DNA of 64,000 nt, taken from contig CAJQUW010006836.1 of NCBI GenBank assembly GCA_907163375.1, positions 1-64,000 of the forward strand. Direction: 5' to 3'. Position numbers and translations under genes: made by a program. The DNA is from Prostheceraeus crozeri (lineage: Eukaryota; Platyhelminthes; Polycladida; Euryleptidae). The notes beneath the pieces are model-generated. The model saw only the letters and a program-made list of their open reading frames with translations, was not told the DNA's origin and did no database searches. Shown piece by piece: positions 20,346 through 31,349 of this stretch (the stretch's first letter is position 1; each line of letters starts with the position of its first letter).

Positions 20346-21276
20346 CAACTTCCTGAACTGTCACAGCTAGGGTATCCTCCTTGCTAATTTGACACTCGTC
20401 ACTTTTACTACCGTGCTTTTGGTCTAATTCAGATATTCAGTTCTCTCTTCCAATTACTTCACAATATGTTCAAATCTCAAGGGTTGAAATTCCGGTTCTT
20501 TTGTAAAATTCTAAAATATGTAGGTTGTCCCCTTACTATTCTACCGATATTTTCTCTGTTCTGTTTCTATGTATCTCTCTTCAAGTTAATTGTTGGCTAC
20601 AAGAGTACGGAGTTGTCATAAAGAAACCTGCAAGCAGACAATTTCGTCTGTTACACTGAATTGTAAGAAATCAAAAAAGCACCAGTCTTCAACCGAAAAG
20701 ATAATTAGATGAATTTGAAGTGAAAGAATGTCACAAACGTATCGCCTTCGCCTTGGTAACTGTAGCATGTTGAATGCTAATGGCCAGTTTGAGGGGGCGA
20801 ATCTCGTCTATCTCCACCGCACGTCTGATCTGCACTTTTTGCATGCAGACGAAAGTTTAGGACAGACCAACGAATCGCTTCTTCACCTAAGACACGCATA
20901 ATGCAACCATAGGTATATGCCTATAGAGATGGAACCGTCGTCTTTCAACCGTGCTTTCGCCGTTCTTCATGTTTCCCCGACGTGTGAGGCTAAACACACA
21001 ACACTTTGAATATAATATGCTGCATTCTTTGACAAGCAGAATCCTTTCTATTCATGAAGTTCATAAAATTTGCCATAGCAGTTTTGTAGTGAAAAGTCTC
21101 TCCCACTGTTTTTATCCACTTGTAATTCAAAATAAAGTGAAAGTTAAAGGTAAAACTATTTACAAAGGCAGACGCTTCGTGACTCTGTCACAGCCTCAGT
21201 GCCAGTAAAGTCAGAATGTGACGGAAGTACAAATGTGAAGTGGATCTTAAATACTAATCGATTTGATCGCTTAGTC
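20346..21276. other. Non-coding stretch
   Basis: No supported gene. An 85-residue frame at 20951-21208 has no recognisable features and no homologue elsewhere in the window. Confidence 0.4.
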
Positions 21277-21917
21277 GCGGGCATCCGTCAACCAACCGAA
21301 TTAAAGAAGAAACCTTAAAAGAAAGATGCAGAACCGGCTCTGCGACAACGTATTCGATCAGCGTGATTTTAATAAAAAGAAAAGAACTAGACCAACTAGA
21401 AAGAAAACGAAAAATGACGAGATCCAAGTAAAAATGACTGTTGATTACATAAGCGATAGCTGTAATAGAAAAATTAATTTCCTTATTAATAAGTATGATC
21501 TGCCGGTAACCTCAGTTGGCAAACCTAACAAAACTTTGAGTCAATACCTGAATAATAATAGGTCTAGCACTTATACAATGGCCTTAATGATAACTATGCG
21601 TATGATGATCGTCACGTAGTGCATCAATTTATTTGCCAATTCTGTCAACAAGCGTACATCGGTCAAACTAGTCGTCCTCTTCTTACCCGCCTAAAAGAAC
21701 ATACAAGTAGTTTAAAAGCTGGTAATAATAACAGTGCCCTTTCTGAACGTGCGAAATATTTTCATCGGCGCAACATGATCATCAAAGATTTCAACCTCTT
21801 GATCCTTACCAAGCACAATTCACCTATTGAAAGTCGCATTACTGAAGCTAGGTACATTAGGACTAAGAATCCAGGTCTGAACAGGAAACAAGAGCTGGTT
21901 GGTTGACGGATGCCCGC
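21277..21917 (+). mobile_element. Penelope-like retroelement, 3' fragment between inverted repeats
   Basis: A 21-bp sequence starting GCGGGCATCCGTCAACC at 21277-21297 is repeated exactly, in inverted orientation, at 21897-21917. Between them lies the C-terminal part of a Penelope-like protein. The stop codon lies inside the right repeat. Reverse transcriptase itself is absent, so this is a short, probably 5'-truncated copy. Confidence 0.7.
21326..21906 (+). pseudogene. Penelope-like GIY-YIG endonuclease region
   Basis: The first part (to ~21570) has the linker seen after the Penelope reverse transcriptase (NRKINFLINKYDLPV, then KPNKTLSQYL). The second part (from ~21570) is the GIY-YIG nuclease: HQFICQFCQQAYIGQTSRPLLTRLKEH, then a downstream acidic segment ending ITEARYIRTKNPGLNRKQEL. 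The GIY-YIG motif appears here as AYIG, with the conserved Arg and the Glu of the second half present. One frameshift near 21570 separates the two parts, so the copy is dead. This nuclease nicks target DNA for insertion in Penelope-like elements. Confidence 0.75.
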
Positions 21918-22294
21918 ATCGCAATCAATTATAATTATAAAATTTGCAATTTTGATCAAAGAAAGCCCTGATGGCCACGATAACAAATATGTGAAGATAA
22001 TGTATTTTGATTTAAAATGAGTACATAAATGTTCATTCAGTTTACATTTATTAAAATTTGCTCGAATAGCTTGCACTTGATTATCACTGCAGAAAGATTT
22101 GGCTCACGTTTTGTCAGCGAACTTTCCGCACGAGATTTCTCACTAGTGAAGTAGGCAAGGTTGGGCAAACTTGGGTTGCGTTTGACCCCCATTAGTTTTT
22201 TCACAAACTTTAGCAGAAAGTTCAGGACTCAAGTATTTATTTTATTTTCACAATTGATCGAAATATTACTTCAAAAGCACTTATACTTGCCACT
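21918..22294. other. Non-coding stretch before the 607-bp transposon
   Basis: No gene or repeat end seen. A reverse-strand frame of 104 codons at 21762-22076 overlaps the nuclease gene antisense and is discounted. Confidence 0.4.
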
Positions 22295-22901
22295 CACAGA
22301 ATTAAATATTTTGTTTATCTGCTTCGGTTTGCTAGAAGTGTGATGAATACGAAACTGACGGCACATATGAGGAACCTATTAAGTGGGCAAAAAGGAATTC
22401 CTAATACCTTACAGAGATAGGAAAAAAGTCGTGCGTCGCTTGCGGATTAATGTGAGTTCCAGCAAAGTGCTTCGATTGCCAAAATTCCTTCAGATTCGAA
22501 GACTTCAGACCATTGCCCACAAGTTTTCTCCATAATGTTGGCCCTTCCGATCATTATCAAAAAAAGTAGCAGTCGTACGGAAATTAGTTCACTTGATGTT
22601 TTCACAGCCTCTCCTCGTCATTTCTCACTGCATAATGCATACATTGAATCGAAGCCACGCATCGATGTGTGTTTTGGTGTGCGCGACGTGTTATCACAGC
22701 ACGCACACATCTCTCACTGGCTCTACTGTCCTCTGCTGACAGCTTATTGTTTGCCATTTCCAATAGCAAGCGATACACGAATTATCCATTCGAGAAGGAG
22801 CAAGTTTTCTAATTCGGTGATGTGCCATTTCAATATTAAAGTCACATATAACCCTGCCTTTCTAGGAAACCGAAGCGCGCGCAAATGAATCTAATTCTGT
22901 G
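22295..22901 (+). mobile_element. 607-bp non-autonomous element with 8-bp target duplication (family A, copy 1)
   Basis: The termini are CACAGAATTA... and ...TAATTCTGTG. The flanks TTGCCACT (22287-22294) and TTGCCACT (22902-22909) are identical. The 8-bp duplication fits the hAT superfamily, though the termini lack the usual CAG start. A 117-codon open frame inside shows no transposase motif and is probably chance. A second copy lies inverted at 43678-44276. Confidence 0.85.
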
Positions 22902-22909
22902 TTGCCACT

Positions 22910-24431
22910 CGCCTTTCGCACAATTTTAAAAGGCAAGTTAACGTATTCAGCAATGTTGTACCTAAAAATAAAATATATTTAATCTATGAAGTGAGAGGAA
23001 GTGATTACAACGCGAATCGTTGGGAGACTCTATGGTCGAGAGTTTGTACATATACTGCCCGACAGAAAAACTTAACACTTGTCATTGCTAATTATCAAGG
23101 GCAGCTGTTAATTTTATAAGTCGATCTTATTTCCAAACAAATTTCTACGTTACCTGTCTACCACAGCCGCATGAAGATATGGACATTCTGTAACACATCA
23201 GCATTAACACTTAGATAAATTTTAACATCGCATCATTGCAAAATTAATTTTTTTTCTGACATAAGTCTTAGCTGCATGATGAAGCGCAGAGATGAATTCG
23301 CAAAATGTGTGGTTATTGGAATGGCTCGCTGCGGACGAAAAGCATTTGCATAGAATTGGATGCATCGCATGTAGGCTAGCTGTAAGGTACTGGTGGGTGT
23401 GTTGGTGCATGACATCGCGTGATGAGGACGAGTAATCACGGTATACCCTTAAATTCTACGACGGAAGAGTTTGTTCTCATAGACTATCTTGTGAGAGATA
23501 TGCAGTCCTCTGCATTTCAGGGCATGGTCGATTCAGCGGTGGTGGCGTTATGACTTCGGCCGGTTTTTGGCACGGTTTATGAGTCAAGGCTTCTATTGTC
23601 ATCAAGGCACCTTGGATGGCTAATGCTCTCTCTCGGAGATTGTGAATCCTTTTGTTATTCCACACGATAGAAGCACCATCTCATCATTCAATTCGCAGCT
23701 ACACAGAGCACACCGGCCAAGTGATAACACCTCAGCAATTGAGTAACTCTCATGGCTTTCATGTTCTCCTGATCTTTTACCGATACAGCTTGCGTGGAGT
23801 GAGACCGGTAAAAGGGTGAAAAACTCGTATCCACATTCTCCTACCAATTTTGAACAACTTTCCGAAGGATTGGTTGAAGAACAATGAGAACGTATTGAAC
23901 AAGAGAGATCAGATGAGCTCTATGAACAATATGAGCAATTTGAGCTTGCGTTATGATGCTAAGGGGCCATGCAAGTTGCTAGAGATGTATGAAACAAATT
24001 TTTATCATTCAAATTTTCAGTTTTGACAATACTTCATTTAATTTAAGTTAAGAATTACAATGGTAGGATATTTGGGAATGTTAATTTTTTAAGCAATTTT
24101 TGGATTGAAAAGTTGACAGCGACATCACATAAACCTCACTGAAACATTCTGCCGCAAATACTAAAGAATTAGCAAATCAATTAGTATTGTCCATGCCTTG
24201 TTCAAATGTCAGATCTTTCATAATAGGTTTGTCATATTCCCTAGTACTGATAGATGAAAATTCTGCAGGCCATTTTGGCATTCTTCATAATCTGTGTAAC
24301 TAATTTAATCCATAGCCTGCGTGCATCATACGTATAATTAATGTCACATTTACATCAAAACCTTTATCGCTAATGTATCAATCTATCATTGCATGTATGC
24401 CCGTGTGAGAGCATATTTGAATAGATAGGTT
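22910..24431. other. Non-coding stretch
   Basis: Two overlapping reverse-strand frames at ~23477-23847 include a Cys-rich segment (RCALCSCELN), but no domain was recognised and the frames shift. No transposon ends were found. Possibly an unrecognised old element. Confidence 0.4.
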
Positions 24432-24435
24432 TTAA

Positions 24436-25274
24436 CACTAGAAGCGCGCTTGCGTCAATTGACGTAGTTTACAATGTTCATTTATTAGTAGTTATTGCTC
24501 CAGATTTTTTTCGGATTTGTTTTTCACTGACTTTTATTTATTTTTTGAGCTAATGATAATTTGACAGTTTTAAGAAGATTGATGGACCCCTTTTAGGAAT
24601 TTTGGCGAAAACTACTAGAAGCGCGGCTGACGTAAATTGACGTAAATTACTAAGAATTATATTTATGTCCGTTATAAAGAGAAAACAAGTAAACCATATC
24701 AAAGATTCATTCAAGCGTCTACATGTAAAGATTTCATGGAAATTGTGCACACCTGCAGCAGACAGTCGCCATGCATTTGCCACAAACTGGACGTAGACAT
24801 TCTGAGCATCGTGTCACTGTTCTGTTCCTCGTGCAATGGCTTTTGACAGCACAATTGACCCGTCGTTCCAATGGTGTAGGGCGTTGTTGGGCTGGATCAG
24901 GTTGATGCAATGGTGTTAGATTGTCTTCCGCCATGTCACCGAGTAGCTCAGCTGACAGTCGCATCAAGAAGGTTCGCCTTTGCATATTGGTGCCAGTTGC
25001 CTTTTTATAGAGAATGTAGGCATTCAAGCCAGCGAGGTCTAGGACGTTGTAGAAAACAGCCAAAGGCCACCTCCGACAACCTGCCTTTGTTGACATGCTA
25101 CGGCACATAGAGTCAAGCACATCCACGCCAAAATCCAGGCCTGTCCACCACCTCCCAATGCGTACCGTCACGACCAACTGCTTGTGCAACATTCTCTGCT
25201 TCCTCCTCCTCTTCTTCTTCGCTTATGACGTCAGCCGCGCTTCTAGGTAGTTCAAAACGTCCGCGCTTCTAGTG
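24436..25274 (-). mobile_element. Internally deleted piggyBac element with TTAA target
   Basis: TTAA at 24432-24435 and 25275-25278 flanks 13-bp terminal inverted repeats CACTAGAAGCGCG. A 19-bp inner inverted repeat, CTAGAAGCGCGGCTGACGT (24615-24633), pairs exactly with 25228-25246. A 13-bp terminal plus 19-bp inner repeat with unequal spacing is the classical piggyBac layout. The 839-bp length and truncated transposase mark it as a deleted, non-autonomous copy. Confidence 0.93.
24734..25192 (-). pseudogene. piggyBac transposase, C-terminal 152 residues
   Basis: The start of the frame covers the GVDVLDSMCRSMS block (last catalytic Asp region) and the RRWPLAVFYNVLDLAGLNAYILY helix typical of piggyBac transposases. 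The Cys-rich C-terminal cross-brace domain follows (CAVKSHCTRNRT...CSECLRPVCGKCMATVCCRC). The N-terminal and central catalytic domains are missing, so it cannot transpose DNA on its own. The zinc domain normally binds the element's own end repeats, and it is intact here. Whether the fragment is expressed is unknown. Confidence 0.85.
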
Positions 25275-25278
25275 TTAA

Positions 25279-25790
25279 TCCATGCACTATTCTTAGTACT
25301 AATGGTGAGCGATTAGCGAATGATTTTTACAGCAACTCACATGAATTTGAATTAAAACATCAATTACTATATAGCAGATTCCCTTCGGTCGGGTGGTAAT
25401 GTTGTGCTGTAATGACATGTTAAGTCGAACATTACATGTTAATACAAGAATGTATCGGCAAGCCTAGTCAAAGTACACAACGGAAAGCGAACAAAATCTC
25501 TCCGCTCGAATGGAATGGAGGTAAGTAAGGAAGAGTGTGCTCAATAGTTCAGATCGCAAAATACTGAACAGTATTCAAGGATGAGCGGTGATGGGTGCAA
25601 ATCGTACGATTAATGGGCTCATACTGGCGCACACAAAAACTTAAACAACGGAAGGGGGATGGCTTATTGCCCCAGACACACTCTATTGCATGTAGCTCTT
25701 AAAGAATAAGCAATTGTGTTCCGGCATTTCATGTGCTAAAAGATTCATCACGATGCCTCTCATAAATAGTACATTTACTAAATGTCTAAC
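25279..25790. other. Non-coding stretch
   Basis: No gene or repeat end was recognised. Confidence 0.4.
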
Positions 25791-26636
25791 CATAGAGTAA
25801 GTAGATTAGGTAGAGTGGTAACTCCGCATTTATTAAATCCCCAATGTGTATGCACTTTCGATTTTATTAAATAAACTCAAAGGAGATACAGTCGGAATTG
25901 TTTTCAAATGTGAGATACTATGCGCATTTATGCAGTTTTGAAGAAATTACAGCGGAATTGATTGATCATGATGGCAAAGCAGAAGGAAATGATATTATTT
26001 TACAGATAGTCCTTGTCTGACAGCCTTGGTGAGGTAATGTTTGTTACATTGGCAACTCGATGACCTGAGCTATTGCTTTCCTGCTCAACCTCAAGAGAAT
26101 CTTCTTAAGCGTGATCAGGTAACAGCTGCCACTAGCATGGCAAATTCACAGATTCAAAGACAATGATTTCAATTAACTTTGAAAGATGTAAATGGGTCCA
26201 CACTACTATTCAGATTCAAGAAATGAAACATGAATTTAGTGAATCATAAAATCAAGCCGCTGAAAATTGAATTAGAAACTTGACATTTCAGCCAAGAAAG
26301 CACGGATAATATCGCGACTTTTTCATGCAGATTTCCATTATAATACGGAGCATGAAATTCCCTTGATAATCAGCTTGATTTCCGCTTAGTTGGGATGATT
26401 ATTAGCAAAAATTCATTCCTTTTGATATCTAACTTGCTTTATACTACTTACAACTGGGAGTCATCTCGGTAATATTTAAATTGTAAAAATTTTGACTTTT
26501 TTAAAACTGCTCAAATAATTTTTTGGACCACAGGAACGTAATCTCCGCAAAAAACTGAATCTTTTCATGTAAAAATTTTCACTGTATACGGATACTTGTT
26601 TGAGTCGACACTCCAACTATATATCCCTACTCTATG
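25791..26636 (-). mobile_element. 846-bp non-autonomous element with 8-bp target duplication (family B, copy 1)
   Basis: It begins CATAGAGTAAGTAG and ends CCCTACTCTATG. The flanks TGTCTAAC (25783-25790) and TGTCTAAC (26637-26644) are identical. It matches copy 2 (37534-38015) at both ends, in opposite orientation, but has a longer interior. No coding sequence. An 8-bp duplication points towards hAT-type transposition, but the superfamily is not certain. Confidence 0.87.
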
Positions 26637-26941
26637 TGTCTAACTTTTTGCTTAGTCTGAATTTCTAATATTGGGGCAAGTTTTAACCCTTTTCTGTCAA
26701 TAACGAGAGAGTGTTCTTTATGAATGAATAAAATGAAATAGCAAAGCGTCTTCATTCAGATAGATTGAAAATCAGACATTGCACAAGTGAGTCAAGTAAA
26801 AGGAAGTAAGTGCACATTTCAATATACATTTAAACGATCGATTTGGCGCATAGTTTTTTATACAAATTTATACAATAAGGAATGAAAGAGGAGCCGCTTC
26901 GCTTAGACTTCACCAGTGAAACCTGTAGGTGACCGGAATAG

Positions 26942-27600
26942 TCATTTTCTGAGGACAAAGTGTTGAGTACTGTCAGGTCTTAAAAGAACTTTGAACTCCT
27001 TCATGGCTCTAGCCTCACGTCTGTCAGATAAAGGAGCAAATGATTGACAAGTACAGTTCATTCCACAAATGATATTGTGAGCTGGGTTCCTGATGCCTTC
27101 AATCTTTTGGCTTCCTTTCCTGCTGATACCAACCAGCAGTGGAGAGTTATATTCCAAGATGCTAAAAATATGCACTTTGTACACCGTAATTAGATCCTCC
27201 TTTGACAACAAATGTTTAAGGATCGAAAGAACATTTACTCGACGAGCCGCAAGCTTACAAATGCGCTCTACATTCTAGTCCCATTTCAAATTGACTAATT
27301 TTCCTTATTTTTCATTGTGTTGCATAACAAGGAGTCAGATGCAACTGGAGGCTTGATGTTTGAACTGGAGAAAAATATGCTCTTCGTTTTGTCATGGTTA
27401 AGCTTGATCCCATACGAAATACACCAGTTAGTCATGTTTGTCATCTCATGATCAATTAGACTATTTGCAGAATCGTTCTTGCGGTGCGGCAATAGTACAA
27501 TTATACAGGTTTTACCGAACACATTCATTCCATTATCATGCAAGTTCGCTATAGTGCAACCTAATTCGTACATGTATGTTTTCTCAGGCAAATTCATCTA
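26942..27600 (-). pseudogene. LINE reverse transcriptase fragment (CR1/Jockey-like)
   Basis: The reverse strand encodes the end of a reverse transcriptase: a segment resembling the palm after the YADD motif (NWCISYGIKLNHDKTKSIFFSSS). After a gap in frame comes the thumb-like tail (DLITVYKVHIFSILEYNSPLLVGI...IICGMNCTCQSFAPLSDRR). The same tail pattern occurs in the longer LINE at 30632-33959 and in the fragment at 55564-56340. The copy is broken by frame changes and lacks its 5' part. Confidence 0.75.
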
Positions 27601-27896
27601 CTTCGCATGCAAGTTCCACTAACGTAATGGAACTTATCATTCAATTTCGCCAGCTATTTGTTAGTTCAGTTATTGCATCCAAATTCGTAAATTAGGAAAG
27701 CAAAATACAAAGAAGGCATCCAATTTCCAATTGTTTATATTTACATGCTACACAACAATGTCTACGATGGCAAAGCATCTATGAATGCAACGCAAGACAT
27801 GAGTGGCCATTTACTCAACCTTATGTCTACTCAAAGTTGTCTGATCCTCTATAATGTCTCTGGATATGGCATCGAGAACTCGAATTCTGTACTTCG

Positions 27897-28139
27897 CTAT
27901 CCCCCCGTGGGAGATTCCTCCCGTCGTCCACCTCGCTTATCGACAAGTGTCTCTCCACGTTGATGACGCTTTATGATGGATCTGGCAGTTGAAAGGTCAA
28001 TATTGAGCACCCTTGTAGCAGCTTTATAATCCTTACCATTCATCCACGCAGCAATGAGCTTCTGCTTCATTTCAAAACTCGTTTGTGAGTACTGACCACG
28101 CTCGCGAGACATTTTATACACAGAAGTCGATGTACGCAC
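27897..28139 (-). pseudogene. Helix-turn-helix N-terminal fragment of a DNA transposase
   Basis: About 80 residues read QYSQTSFEMKQKLIAAWMNG, then KAATRVLNIDLSTARSIIKR and KRGGRRE. This is a helix-turn-helix followed by a basic GR-rich linker, the layout of Tc1/mariner/IS630-type transposase N-termini. No DDE domain follows; downstream sequence shows only short coding-like pieces in another frame. A host DNA-binding protein is less likely, given the surroundings. Confidence 0.45.
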
Positions 28140-28370
28140 ATTGACGATGAAAATGCTGCTTATACACGCGAATCAGACTGGTAAATTGGTGAGTAACCTT
28201 CATATTCAGGAATTTGTGTTCACTAGATGTGAAGTTGCATGCACAAGAACAAAAGTCAGCGAAATTGGCTAAACAAGACATAGATATCAACCGAAACTAG
28301 TGAATCTGAATGCTATTTAGCTAATGTGCTTGTACAATGCGTGATTGTGGGTGGAAAAACCTGCATTGTA

Positions 28371-28572
28371 TGTAAACCGTAGACCGACAATTATCCTACA
28401 AAATTACTGACAAAATCAACCGACGATTGTCACCTCCAATATCCTGCGATATCCGACGAATTTGTAGGTTCTCCACCGACATCGAAAAAGATGCTTTGTA
28501 TGCAAATAAACTAAACGAAAACTGTTGAATATTGATTGATTTTTTCGATTAGTGATTGCTTGACTTTTGCAC
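28371..28572 (+). repeat. ~200-bp dispersed repeat (family C, copy 1)
   Basis: The sequence from GTAAACCGTAGACCGACAA to GATTGCTTGACTTTT recurs inverted at 56618-56819 with few differences. No inverted ends or target duplications were found, so the element type is unknown. Confidence 0.75.
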
Positions 28573-28792
28573 CTGTTGCATGCATGCCCTCTTCTTAAAT
28601 TGCGGTAATTTTCCTTAAACTTTATTTATCGGATTGATTTTACCAAACCGCAATACCTTTTTCGATAGCTTACCAACATCACGACAGTGGTGACAGTCTT
28701 CGTGCTGGTCGTGTCTTCCGGTCTCTCGTCGAGCATTGTTTGTTTTGCTTCTGACTTGGTGTTAAACTGCGGTTTTCTTGAAGTTTCTAATA

Positions 28793-30448
28793 CAGTCCGT
28801 TTCATAAAAAGTGGATCATCCTATAATTTGACTAAATAAAACATAAGTATGATACAGAAAGCATTTTTCATGTTATTTCATGTCCCTAATATATTTAAAT
28901 GTCCTTATATAATCTGATAAGCTATGATACAGTAACGGTTCTTAAGAAGATAATATTTTGTGGCCCTACCCTTATTGTCAATGGCATTACCAATTCGTCT
29001 AGGCATTGATTCGATGATATCGTTGATTTTTGACTGATCTAACTTTCTCCACTCTCTTTTTAACAGTGACGCAAGTTGTGATACGCCATCTGTAGGTAGC
29101 AGTGAACGACGAACGTTACGTTTTAGAATACTCCATACATTTTCTATGGGATTCAGATCAGGAGAACGAGCTGGCCAAGATAATGTCCTAAGCCCGAATT
29201 GAGACTTTCATAAGTTGACTCTACTACTCCTGTGACACGTAGCATTATCATCCATAAATAACCAAGTCGATGGATCACCAAGTTGATCTGTCATTTGGCC
29301 AATGTTCATTCGTAAAACATTCACATAGCGTTCAGAATTCATGGTTCCTTGTTGTATGTGAAGTTCAGAGCGGCCATTGGTCCAAATGCCAGCCCAAATC
29401 AGTAGAGTCGCACCACCTTGTACCCGGGGACGATGTAAATGTCTCGGAATTTCCTGATCAGATTTTATCCACAATCTCAATCGACCATCACTATCCTTCA
29501 GACGGACTGATGCCTCATCAGACCAGACAACCCGATCCCATTGATTTCGCCAGTGACAATGACTCATTGCCCATCTGAGACGTCTTTTTGTATGCTGATC
29601 TGATAATTCGATCTGAGAAGGCCTCTTACAGCTCTTGAAATTCGACTCAATAAGTCTTCTACGAATAGTGGACTTAGAAATAGACGAGTCTTGTGCAGCC
29701 ATCTCAGTTAACGAGAGACTTGGATCAACTTTAACAAATCTCAAAATTAGGCGGTCTATACGTTTGGATGTTTTGCGTGGATGGCCAGAGCCCTCTTTAC
29801 GACAGAGTCGAAAATCATCATTATGCCATCGATGCACGTTTGTGTAAGGGACATTTAGTCGCTTGCTTGTAGCTCGCAAAGAAAAGCCTAGTTCTAGCAA
29901 GGCTGACACTTTGCCTTTTGTGAATGCGATCTCGTTATTGTTCATTTGTGCTTTGTATTGTTTTCAACCGGTAAGAGATAGATTTCTAGCTGAAAGCAAT
30001 CTGGAGTGCTGCCAACACCACCGCAACGAAGTCAGGAAGCTATGGAACATGAAGTCCAGTTAATCACATGTAGCAGTTACATTATTGCTGATGAATAATG
30101 GTGCTATACTGGCTCTGATTGACCGATTTTCTGTATTTTTGTTTTGCTTGATAGCTTTTGGCTTGTAGAACAACATATTACATAACAAAGGAAACAAATG
30201 TAACTTTATAAGAGTGAGGTATGATTTTGTGTAACATTGCTAAATGAAGATCAAATTATCTACTACTTTTGTATCTATAACAGGAAAACAACTCAATATT
30301 CATGCTTGAAATTTCCAACAATGATATTAGTAAGCACAACTGACATACCTTCCAAATTTCAGAGAAATTCGTTCAAGTTTGGCGGAGTTAGACAAAGTTG
30401 AAGTTAAGGCGATGTTTAAAGGTGATCCATTTTTTATGAAACAATCTG
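28793..30448 (-). mobile_element. Tc1-like transposon, 1.66 kb
   Basis: TA (28791-28792) precedes CAGTCCGTTTCATAAAAAGT, and the complement-like end ATGAAACAATCTG lies before TA (30449-30450). The ~28-bp terminal repeats match imperfectly. A single transposase gene occupies the reverse strand. Size, TA target and DD34E transposase make this a Tc1-family element. Confidence 0.85.
28905..29945 (-). pseudogene. Tc1-like transposase with one in-frame stop
   Basis: The frame runs from ATG at 29945 to TAA at 28905 (346 codons), interrupted only by a TGA at 29208-29210. N-terminal helix-turn-helix segments lie at ~10-110, with a GSGHPRKTSK-type linker. The catalytic Asp is in VVWSDEA, the second in FMDDNATCH, and the Glu is in SPDLNPIENVW, with 34 residues between the last two (DD34E). 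The stop lies between the second Asp and the Glu, so the encoded protein would lack the Glu. Otherwise the gene looks well preserved, suggesting recent inactivation. Confidence 0.88.
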
Positions 30449-30631
30449 TATTATTGGATTTGTCTTGTGCTCGGCCATCTCAAGGTGTGCTCCTAATTAT
30501 CTTTTGTTCATTGGATTCGGCAATATTGGGCATTTTCTCCTATTTTCATTGTGTGGCTGTGAATTGCATTCATTCTCGTTCTCTTTGCAGTGTCCCGCAA
30601 AGCCAGTGCTGACGTCACCAAACAGCTATCT

Positions 30632-31345
30632 ATGTGTTCCAGTTGCGAGACTATTATCGACACGGACACCATCAAATGTAGTATGTGCCAGAAGAATTTC
30701 CATGCCAGAAAGGACTGTGCTGGTATTTCTGCTAGTGTGCTGAAATCGATTGTCACCTGTGACAATCTTTCATATCAATGCAATCAGTGCAAATCCATCA
30801 ATGTGTGTGATATTCTTCATCGATTCTCAATAATAGAAAAAGAACTACTGTCTCTTCGTGAACAATTCAACGCACAATCAAATGATTTTGGACAGATTAT
30901 TCAAACTGCAATTGATGAATATGAGCAGCGGAGAGAAAAGAAGTGCAATATTATTGTGTTTGGACTACCTGAGCCTTCGTCGACAACGTCTCAAGATGCC
31001 AAGAAACAGGAAAGTGATGCGATATCTGATTTATTGGATGAAATGAACATAAGCGATGGGGATGTTCTTTCGTTTGTTCGTGTTGGTCAAAGAAGGAATG
31101 ACTCAAGGAAGCCGAGACCAATCAAGTTGAGATTCAAGGCAGAAGATGTTCGACGAAGCTGTGTTCGTAATGCAAAGAAGTTAAAGGAGAGTGATTCCTA
31201 TCGCCGTGTGTTTGTTCGACCGGATCTGACTCGCTCTCAACAGGAAGCAAATAGACGATTGATGGAGGAGGTGAAGATGAGAAGAGAAGCAGGTCAAGAT
31301 GTGTTGCTGCGGCATGGAAACATTATCCATAGACAATCTCAATGA
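30632..31345 (+). CDS. LINE ORF1 protein with PHD-like zinc finger
   Basis: The protein has 237 residues from the first ATG. Residues 2-53 have a Cys/His pattern (CSSC...CSMC...H...C...CNQC) like the PHD-type finger found in CR1-clade ORF1 proteins. A charged helical segment follows (~60-110), then a region starting KKCNIIVFGLPE that resembles the RNA-recognition-type fold of LINE ORF1. The frame is open upstream to about 30563 without an ATG, and a CTTTGCAG sequence at 30583-30590 could be a splice acceptor. ORF1 proteins bind LINE RNA. The frame is intact. Confidence 0.75.
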   Translation: MCSSCETIIDTDTIKCSMCQKNFHARKDCAGISASVLKSIVTCDNLSYQCNQCKSINVCDILHRFSIIEKELLSLREQFNAQSNDFGQIIQTAIDEYEQRREKKCNIIVFGLPEPSSTTSQDAKKQESDAISDLLDEMNISDGDVLSFVRVGQRRNDSRKPRPIKLRFKAEDVRRSCVRNAKKLKESDSYRRVFVRPDLTRSQQEANRRLMEEVKMRREAGQDVLLRHGNIIHRQSQ

Positions 31346-31349
31346 CGCA

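Noticed and set aside
20951-21208. 85-codon plus-strand frame
   Set aside because: No domain, no start context, no relation to the neighbouring Penelope-like fragment.
22535-22888. 117-codon open frame, partly conserved as a 73-codon frame at 43691-43912
   Set aside because: The apparent conservation comes from both lying in copies of the same non-coding transposon family; no transposase motif is present.
23477-23847. Cys-containing reverse-strand frames that might be a host exon
   Set aside because: Two frames overlap with a shift, there are no splice signals I trust, and no family was recognised.
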